From CAZVEE01 sp964625525 (GTDB lineage Bacteria > Pseudomonadota > Alphaproteobacteria > JAJFIK01), in assembly GCA_964625525.1 (NCBI GenBank), contig CAZVEE010000040.1, positions 1-30,311 on the forward strand: 30,311 bases of DNA, given 5' to 3'. The position numbers and the translations under genes are program-made. Shown in pieces: positions 23,363 through 30,311 of the stretch. The first letter of the stretch is position 1. Each line of letters begins with the position of its first letter. The notes beneath the pieces were generated by a model. It searched no databases and was not told where the DNA came from. It saw only the letters and a list, made by a program, of their open reading frames with translations.

Positions 23363-24320
23363 AGTCCGCGCGCAGCACCCCGGCCCGGTCCAACGCCGCC
23401 CCCCAGGCTTCCGCCGCAGCCACGGTGCCGTTATGAGTCCAATCGCCATTGGCCAGCCGGTAGTACCGACCCTGATAAATGTCCATATCAGCGCCGGGCA
23501 GGGCGCGGGGCGTGACGGCGATCACCCGGTCTTGGGCCACACGCAGGGCCGGGCTTGCGGTGCGGCGCAGGCCCGAATAGCTGGACTGTGCGACCAGCCA
23601 CGGGGCCTCCACCCCGGCGGCGCCAAAGCGGCGGATCAACCCTTCCAGGCGAACCCGGTAAACGGCCGGGCGCAGGCGTCGGTCATGGTCTGAGCGGCCT
23701 TGCGACCACAAGAGTGCTGTCGGGCGAAAGCCGTTCACCCGGGCGGCGGCAATCTGCTCCAGTGCATAGGCGGTGGCGCGACTGTCCGGGCCCGTCCAAT
23801 CCAGAATAGAGGTATCGTGCACGGCGAGCGCCAGCACCGCGACGGGCCGGCCTGTTTCCTCCGCCAATCGCGTCGCCAGCTGGGGCCACAGGCTGCCGGT
23901 CTCTCCCGTCGCCCCCAGTACCGGATCGCTCAGCCGGTAACAGCGCCCCTCAAACAGGTTCACCACCTGGTTTGTGTCCGGGCGGGACAGATTGCTGGCG
24001 CCATTGGCCAGCAGCCCTTCTCCAAGGCCCACCAGCACGATGGCGCGGGCGGGGTCCGGGCACGGTATTTCGGTCTTGCCGTCCAGCCGCTCAAAGGGCA
24101 AGCGGGGCGGCGGCGTCAGCAGCAGGGCCCGCAGGCGCTCCAGGTCCGGGCCCGGAAAAATGCCATAGCGCTCTGCCGCCAAGCCCCAGGCGAACATGGC
24201 CATCGCCAGCAGCACCAGAAACACGGCACGCAGCACCGCCCGGCGCAGCAGCCAGCCATCGTCCCATGGGCCATGCCAGGCTGTCGGAAGGGGGGGGCGT
24301 TGAGGGCGGTTGCGCGCCAT
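23340..24320 (-). CDS. Membrane-anchored SGNH/SASA-like hydrolase, possibly inactive
   Basis: A 326-residue protein. A basic N-terminus and one membrane helix (~28-47) suggest an inner-membrane anchor with a periplasmic domain. The domain resembles the sialate O-acetylesterase-like SGNH group: CYRLSDPVLGATGETGSLWPQLATRL, then the W-S-Q-G-R-S-D block at 205-211, and a final D293-W-T-H296 that fits the catalytic Asp-x-x-His. The nucleophile block, normally G-Q-S-N, reads G100-E-G102-L here, so the Ser appears replaced by Gly; the usual Glu after QG is R209. It may be a polysaccharide acetyl esterase relative that lost catalysis, or it may use a different Ser. It converges on the fusion oxidoreductase gene. 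Confidence 0.6.
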   Translation of the reverse strand: MARNRPQRPPLPTAWHGPWDDGWLLRRAVLRAVFLVLLAMAMFAWGLAAERYGIFPGPDLERLRALLLTPPPRLPFERLDGKTEIPCPDPARAIVLVGLGEGLLANGASNLSRPDTNQVVNLFEGRCYRLSDPVLGATGETGSLWPQLATRLAEETGRPVAVLALAVHDTSILDWTGPDSRATAYALEQIAAARVNGFRPTALLWSQGRSDHDRRLRPAVYRVRLEGLIRRFGAAGVEAPWLVAQSSYSGLRRTASPALRVAQDRVIAVTPRALPGADMDIYQGRYYRLANGDWTHNGTVAAAEAWGAALDRAGVLRADFTPDRSD

Positions 24321-24433
24321 GCGGTCCGTCGGTCTTGGTCTGCACGTGGTGATGGGTCAGTATGGCATGATTGCCAAAGAGCGTGCATGAAAAGCCACAC
24401 ACGACGCCGGCGCAATGGGCACAAGGGGACACA

Positions 24434-25417
24434 ATGGATACGGTCAGTCTGGGCCCGACGGGGCTTCCTGTCAGCGTTGTGGGACTGGGATGTGGCGGCC
24501 ACAGTCGGTTGGGCCTGACCCAGGGGGCGAGCCAGGATCAGGCGGCGGATCTGGTGCGCCACGCGCTGGATCGCGGCGTGACCTTTATCGACACGGCGGC
24601 GGCTTATGGAACCGAGACGGCGGTGGGCCGCGCGGTCGCCGGGCGTCGCGATCAGGTGGTGATCTCGACCAAGGCGTCACCTTTTTGGGATCGCCAGCAG
24701 GCCTCGGACGAGGCCCAAGATCTGGCAAGCTTTTTAACTGCATCAGTGGAAGCGAGCCTGACCCGTCTGGGAACAGACTACATCGATATCATGAACCTGC
24801 ACGGGGTTAGTCCGGCCCAATATGATGCCAGTCGGGACACTCTCTTGCCGTGTCTGGACAAGCTACGCCGCGACGGCAAAGTCCGTTTTCTGGGCATCAC
24901 GGAATTGTTTCAGCGGGATACGGAGCACGCCATGCTGGAGCGGGCCGCCGCCGACGGTGTTTTGGGGGCGGCCGGCTTCGAGGTGGTGATGGTGGGGTTC
25001 AATCTGCTGAACACGACCGCCCGCAGCGGTACTCTGGCCTTGGCGCGGTCCGGGGCCATCGGGACACAGATCATGTTTGCCGTGCGCCGGGCCTTGCGCG
25101 ACGCGGCCTCGCTCCAGCCACTGTTCGACCAGTTGCACCAGGACGGCATGCTGAGTGCGGACGATGCGGATGCCAGCGCCTTCGAGGCCTTCTTGAAAGC
25201 GCAGGGCGCCTTAAGCCTGACTGACGCCGCCTATCGCTTCTGCCGCCATGAGCCTGGGGCCCATGTGATCCTCACCGGCACCGGCAACCGCGCCCATCTG
25301 GACGCCAATATCGCCTCCATCCTGGCCCCGCCCTTGAGCGCTGAGGCCATGGCGGATATTGAGCGGCGCTTCACGGCTGTGCGCGGCGTCACGGCCAATG
25401 AAGCGCCACAAAAGTGA
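24434..25417 (+). CDS. Aldo/keto reductase
   Basis: A 327-residue TIM-barrel NADP(H)-dependent reductase. It begins MDTVSLGPTGLPVSVVGLGCGG, the usual AKR N-terminus. The catalytic tetrad is complete: D53 and Y58 in FIDTAAAYGTE, K80 in VVISTKAS, and H123 in IMNLHGVS. The C-terminal cofactor part is recognisable (HVILTGTGNRAHLDANI). AAGGGG lies seven bases before ATG 24434, which supports this start over an upstream one. It is divergent from the SGNH-like gene. Similar reductases occur in polysaccharide loci, but the substrate is unknown. The stop codon sits in the first copy of a 17-base tandem repeat. Confidence 0.9.
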   Translation: MDTVSLGPTGLPVSVVGLGCGGHSRLGLTQGASQDQAADLVRHALDRGVTFIDTAAAYGTETAVGRAVAGRRDQVVISTKASPFWDRQQASDEAQDLASFLTASVEASLTRLGTDYIDIMNLHGVSPAQYDASRDTLLPCLDKLRRDGKVRFLGITELFQRDTEHAMLERAAADGVLGAAGFEVVMVGFNLLNTTARSGTLALARSGAIGTQIMFAVRRALRDAASLQPLFDQLHQDGMLSADDADASAFEAFLKAQGALSLTDAAYRFCRHEPGAHVILTGTGNRAHLDANIASILAPPLSAEAMADIERRFTAVRGVTANEAPQK

Positions 25418-25436
25418 CAGCGCCACAAAGGTGACA
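25403..25436. repeat. Tandem 17-base duplication across the reductase stop
   Basis: GCGCCACAAAAGTGACA at 25403-25419 is followed directly by GCGCCACAAAGGTGACA at 25420-25436, with one mismatch. The TGA at 25415-25417 ends the reductase gene inside unit one; unit two carries the same TGA outside the gene. It looks like a recent slippage duplication. Confidence 0.9.
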
Positions 25437-25451
25437 GAGCCCCCCTGTTAC
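25431..25451. terminator. Candidate bidirectional stem-loop between convergent genes
   Basis: GTGACAG at 25431-25437 pairs with CTGTTAC at 25445-25451 (seven pairs, one G-T) around a seven-base, C-rich loop. It sits between the reductase gene (+) and the methyltransferase gene (-) and includes the latter's stop codon. No T-run follows on either strand, so this is a weak terminator call. Confidence 0.3.
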
Positions 25452-26302
25452 AACGACGTGCCGCGCCAGATGATGGGGGGGCAAGACTGCACGCGTTCTA
25501 GAACCGCGCGTTCGTCCTTGATGTAAAGGGCGTTCGATGAACGCAGATCCGCGATGGGCTGGCTCATGAGACTGCGAGAGCGAGGGTCATACCAACGCCG
25601 CTCGAAACCGGCATCAGTCAAGAGAGCCACAACACTGTCGTCATTGGCTTCGGTTTCCACGGCGATGAGCGTGCCCGCGCGGAGCAGGCTGTGGGCGCCG
25701 CGCAGCACATGGGCCTCAAAGCCCTCCACATCCAGTTTGGCAACAACGGCGTCGCGTGCGTGGGGCACGTCATCAAGCCGGGTCACGGCGACCTGTCGTA
25801 CATTTTCATCCGTATCGTTGGCGACCTGATTGACAGTGTCTTGATCTTTGGTGAACGGAATGGTTCCCGTCCGGTCGCCGACGGCGGTGGCCTCGATGTC
25901 CACCAGATCAGCAATGGCGTTCACGTCGATATTGTCTTGTAAGTGCCGCACTGTGACCGGGTCCGGCTCAAAGGCGATGGTCCGGGCCCCGCGGACTGCG
26001 GATGCCAGCACGGTATAACTGCCCACATTGGCGCCTACGTCGAGAAACACATCACCCTTGCGCAGGGCATGCAGCACGAACGCCATGTCCGCATATTCAT
26101 GCAGGCCGCAATAGATGTTGCCCGTGGCGCCGAACATGCCGCGCGCGACACGAAGCTGTGCGCCCTCAATCCACGGGATTGTGTGTTTTCCGGGCTGGAG
26201 GCGGCTTTTGATTTGCCACTCCAGAAACCGCCAATACGCCTTCCAGGGCTGCTGTCTGTTCAGAGGATGGGACTTTAGGAAGTTGAGAGTATTGAGCACC
26301 AT
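25448..26302 (-). CDS. FkbM-family SAM-dependent methyltransferase
   Basis: A 284-residue class I methyltransferase. The N-terminus (MVLNTLNFLKSHPLNRQQPW, then FLEWQIKSRL) is the typical FkbM pre-domain. The SAM-binding motif is D88-V-G-A-N-V-G-S95, followed by A-F-E112-P-D-P; AKLDVEGFEAHVLRGA is the hallmark FkbM C-terminal motif. I chose the ATG at 26302 because the sequence from there matches the usual family start and AAGAGG lies upstream; frames open to 26341 and 26380 look non-coding. FkbM enzymes O-methylate sugars or other small molecules, so a polysaccharide O-methylation role is plausible given the neighbours, but not proven. Confidence 0.88.
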   Translation of the reverse strand: MVLNTLNFLKSHPLNRQQPWKAYWRFLEWQIKSRLQPGKHTIPWIEGAQLRVARGMFGATGNIYCGLHEYADMAFVLHALRKGDVFLDVGANVGSYTVLASAVRGARTIAFEPDPVTVRHLQDNIDVNAIADLVDIEATAVGDRTGTIPFTKDQDTVNQVANDTDENVRQVAVTRLDDVPHARDAVVAKLDVEGFEAHVLRGAHSLLRAGTLIAVETEANDDSVVALLTDAGFERRWYDPRSRSLMSQPIADLRSSNALYIKDERAVLERVQSCPPIIWRGTSL

Positions 26303-26530
26303 GAGGAGGGGCCTCTTACCGTGCCTCCCGCCATGCTTCATGATGCGGGTGCGGACGACACACCGCTGCCGTGCGCTCACCCATGCCGCTTGGGCATATG
26401 TGAGCGTTTTATGAGATGAAGCAGGCGCTAGGGAGAGCTGATCGCCGGAGTAGGTATGGGATAGACCGTGCGCGAAGGGACACGATCATGCTTGAAAGGT
26501 CTGAGCGACGACGTGGCACTTTATCTGTGC

Positions 26531-26558
26531 ACGAAGGACGATGAACGAAGGACGACGA
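26531..26558. repeat. Tandem 14-base duplication
   Basis: ACGAAGGACGATGA at 26531-26544 is followed by ACGAAGGACGACGA at 26545-26558, with one mismatch. It is in the gap between katG and the methyltransferase gene. Confidence 0.8.
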
Positions 26559-26743
26559 GCAAAAGACTGTGCGTCGCCTTTAGGCACCCTCATTCACCAA
26601 GGTTTGCCGCCCCCTGTCAACGACGTGGCCGACGATATCCTGTGAATCAATTGTGTACTGTTTTGCGACTGCGCCTGCTGGAAGACGGCTCGGTGGGCCC
26701 ACAATATACGGCTGATTGTGCCCGAGGTGTAGAGCGCAGGATG

Positions 26744-26772
26744 GTCCGGACGAAGCCAAGCCCCGTCCGGAC
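26744..26772 (-). terminator. Candidate hairpin downstream of katG
   Basis: GTCCGGAC at 26744-26751 and again at 26765-26772. Each is self-complementary, so the two copies pair as an eight-base GC-rich stem with a 13-base loop. It begins 20 bases beyond the katG stop. No T-run follows, so it would be an atypical terminator or an mRNA 3' stabiliser. Confidence 0.4.
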
Positions 26773-26792
26773 ACAGATAATGGTGCGCCTGT

Positions 26793-28970
<2,178 letters not shown>

Positions 28971-29204
28971 GGGGGGCCTCCCTGTGATGGGTCGTCCTCG
29001 GACGATGCGGTGCGGGACCCTGTCAATGGGCCCTTCGCTTGATGATGAGTCGCAGGGTACTTGGGCGCTGAGCGCCTGTAAAATTGATCGTATCAAACCA
29101 TGCCATCGGTTTTATCGATGGTGCAGCGCAGAACGGCGCTTCTCCACGCGGATGGCGACCGCTATAACACCCTTGTTACGAGTGTCTGAGGAGCAGAGGA
29201 GGGG
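28971..29204. promoter_or_regulatory. Divergent upstream region of katG
   Basis: These 234 bases separate katG (-) from a small + strand gene. I see a small palindrome, CCATCG at 29103-29108 with CGATGG at 29116-29121. On the katG strand, two GATA tetramers lie 22 bases apart, the spacing of OxyR half-site pairs. The intervening elements do not match OxyR, so I do not claim an operator. No clear -35/-10. Confidence 0.3.
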
Positions 29205-29696
29205 ATGGTGGAGCGCATGATCTGGATTGTGGTTGTGCTCGCGTTGGTGATGGCGGGCGGGTATTTCGGGCTGACGTCCATTGGTCTGCAAGGGCCGCTT
29301 TATACCTTTAACGCCGTGGAGGGCCGTGTGCTCAATCAGGGCCAGCCTATGGCTGGCGCTGTGGTGGAGCGGCGCACGCGTCAGGCCTCCACCGATGCCG
29401 TTGTGGAGACTGTCGAAACCAGCCCTGATGGACGCTTTGCGTTCCCAGAGGCGCAGTTCGACTCCTTCTTTACGCGTGTGCTGCCGCATCAGCCGGTGGT
29501 GACCCAAGAAATCATGATCCGCGTTGATGGCCAGCGTTATGACGGCTGGTTCCATACGAAATTCGATTACAAGCGGGAGTTTGATGGCGCGCCGCTGCGG
29601 TTTGAGTGCGAGCTGACGCGCGACCCGGAGGACAATCCGAACGGCTATGGGATTTGCATCTTGATCAATGATCTCGACGATCCTCGCGCGTCCTGA
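29205..29696 (+). CDS. Small membrane-anchored protein with carboxypeptidase-regulatory-like beta domain
   Basis: A 163-residue protein. An N-terminal hydrophobic segment (about residues 5-25) acts as signal anchor or uncleaved signal. The remainder reads like a beta-sandwich of the DUF6795 / carboxypeptidase-regulatory kind: VEGRVLNQGQPMAGAVVERRTR, then TSPDGRFAFPEAQFDS, then strands and a Cys-containing end (RFECELT...GYGICILI) whose two Cys could pair in the periplasm. AGGAGG precedes ATG 29205 very closely; the ATG at 29217 is an equal candidate and would start MIWIVVVLAL. The family call is from memory of the pattern, not a search. Role unknown. Confidence 0.6.
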   Translation: MVERMIWIVVVLALVMAGGYFGLTSIGLQGPLYTFNAVEGRVLNQGQPMAGAVVERRTRQASTDAVVETVETSPDGRFAFPEAQFDSFFTRVLPHQPVVTQEIMIRVDGQRYDGWFHTKFDYKREFDGAPLRFECELTRDPEDNPNGYGICILINDLDDPRAS

Positions 29697-29792
29697 GCCT
29701 GTTATTCGCGGTTGTCCCCTCTACCCTGCGCCCGCGCACTTCGCTATCACTAGGCCGCAATGCAGCATGGCGGCGTGGGCCGGGTGAGGGGA

Positions 29793-29821
29793 TCACCGGT
29801 GGCCGGCGCGGCCGGAGGTGA
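29793..29821 (+). promoter_or_regulatory. Hairpin abutting the enolase ribosome binding site
   Basis: TCACC (29793-29797) pairs with GGTGA (29817-29821), and inside it GGCCG (29801-29805) pairs with CGGCC (29809-29813), with a small symmetric internal loop. The last A of the stem is the first base of the AGGAGAG ribosome binding site before ATG 29834, so folding could limit access. This could also be chance in GC-rich DNA. Confidence 0.3.
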
Positions 29822-29833
29822 GGAGAGCTCGTT

Positions 29834-30311
29834 ATGACCGCCATCGTCGATATTCGTGCCCGGGAAATTCTCGACAGCCGCGGCAACCCCACTGTGGAGG
29901 TGGACGTCACTCTAGAAGACGGCGCGTTTGGCCGGGCGGCGGTGCCGTCGGGCGCCTCGACGGGTGCGCATGAGGCGGTGGAGAAGCGCGACGGTGGTTC
30001 GCGCTATGCCGGCAAGGGCGTGCGCAAGGCGGTCGAGGCGGTGAACACGGAAATCTTCGAGGCGCTGGTGGGCGCCGATGTGGATGCGGAACACCAGCAG
30101 GCGGTCGATCGGATCATGATCGATCTCGACGGCACGGCGAATAAGAGCGATATCGGCGCCAATGCCATTCTGGGCGTCTCGCTTGCCGTCGCCAAAGCCG
30201 CCGCCGATAGTTGCCGCCAGCCGCTGTATCGGTATGTGGGGGGGGTAACCGCGCGGGTGCTGCCGGTGCCGATGATGAACATCATCAATGGCGGCGCGCA
30301 TGCGGACAATC
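29834..30311 (+). CDS. eno: Enolase, 5' part (runs off the window)
   Basis: The first 159 codons of phosphopyruvate hydratase, which converts 2-phosphoglycerate to phosphoenolpyruvate in glycolysis. The start reads MTAIVDIRAREILDSRGNPT, then AAVPSGASTGAHEAVEKRDG (the mobile catalytic loop with SGAST), IGANAILGVSLAVAKAAA, and PVPMMNIINGGAHADN, where the window ends. AGGAGA precedes the ATG with good spacing. The reading frame is open to the end of the window, as expected for a gene of about 425 codons. It is a housekeeping gene marking the edge of the accessory polysaccharide region. Confidence 0.97.
   Translation, partial: MTAIVDIRAREILDSRGNPTVEVDVTLEDGAFGRAAVPSGASTGAHEAVEKRDGGSRYAGKGVRKAVEAVNTEIFEALVGADVDAEHQQAVDRIMIDLDGTANKSDIGANAILGVSLAVAKAAADSCRQPLYRYVGGVTARVLPVPMMNIINGGAHADN

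Larger units (their letters stand above)
26303..26792. other. Intergenic stretch of 490 bases between katG and the methyltransferase
   Basis: No gene of convincing character. It contains a 14-base tandem duplication at 26531-26558 and a hairpin at 26744-26772 just beyond katG (both listed). It must also hold the methyltransferase promoter, which I could not place. Plus-strand frames here are Arg-rich and look like chance. Confidence 0.4.

Noticed and set aside
21878..23449. A 523-codon minus-strand open frame opposite the fusion oxidoreductase
   Set aside because: Arg/His/Gln-rich shadow of a GC-rich gene with no recognisable domain. The plus-strand frame has recognisable, though degenerate, oxidoreductase features.
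29080..29125. Possible OxyR operator upstream of katG (two GATA tetramers 22 bases apart on the katG strand)
   Set aside because: Only two of the four expected tetramers are present and the intermediate ones do not match, so the spacing may be chance.

Overview
The window is a GC-rich stretch, about 60% or more by eye, of an alphaproteobacterial chromosome. The protein families, a composite palindromic repeat of the RIME/ABC kind and a dense mixed-strand layout support this. I cannot name the genus from sequence alone. Most of it is a surface-polysaccharide (capsule, exopolysaccharide or O-antigen) locus of the Wzx/Wzy type. It is flanked by small envelope genes on the left and by katG and the start of eno on the right.

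Left part (1-5391): a small cytosolic protein, a tail-anchored protein and an acidic membrane protein, then a lipoprotein, a secreted protein rich in Asp-Thr-Gly repeats and a membrane-anchored helical-repeat-like protein with an acidic tail. None has a function I can assign. The repeat protein is interrupted by a 100-N scaffold gap whose two edges are the same 55 bases. Collapsing them restores one reading frame.

Polysaccharide core (5392-25417): a Wzc-type chain-length regulator and tyrosine kinase (+), then convergently a WbpM/CapD-type 4,6-dehydratase (-). After an 820-base divergent gap comes a tight + strand operon: wecB, wecC, a GalE-like epimerase, a GT4 glycosyltransferase and a Wzx flippase. 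A second GT4 gene lies on the minus strand and converges on wzx with a 17-base overlap. A further + strand operon encodes a Wzy-like polymerase, a double-length GNAT acyltransferase, a CE4 polysaccharide deacetylase and a degenerate MDR/Gfo-Idh fusion oxidoreductase. A membrane-anchored SGNH/SASA-like protein converges on it, followed by an aldo/keto reductase. Together these would make UDP-ManNAcA and other amino sugars, assemble and modify a repeat unit, flip it, polymerise it and control chain length. No initiating phosphoglycosyltransferase and no Wza-type outer-membrane porin is in the window.

Right part (25418-30311): an FkbM methyltransferase (-), catalase-peroxidase katG (-), a small anchored beta-sandwich-like protein (+) and the 5' part of enolase (+), which runs off the end.

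The points most worth a second look are: two enzymes in the locus whose expected catalytic residues are replaced (fusion oxidoreductase and SGNH-like protein); a composite palindromic repeat that supplies the stop codon of two unrelated genes; the gap artefact in the repeat protein; and a possible broken gene after the dehydratase. I see no CRISPR array, IS element, tRNA or rRNA.
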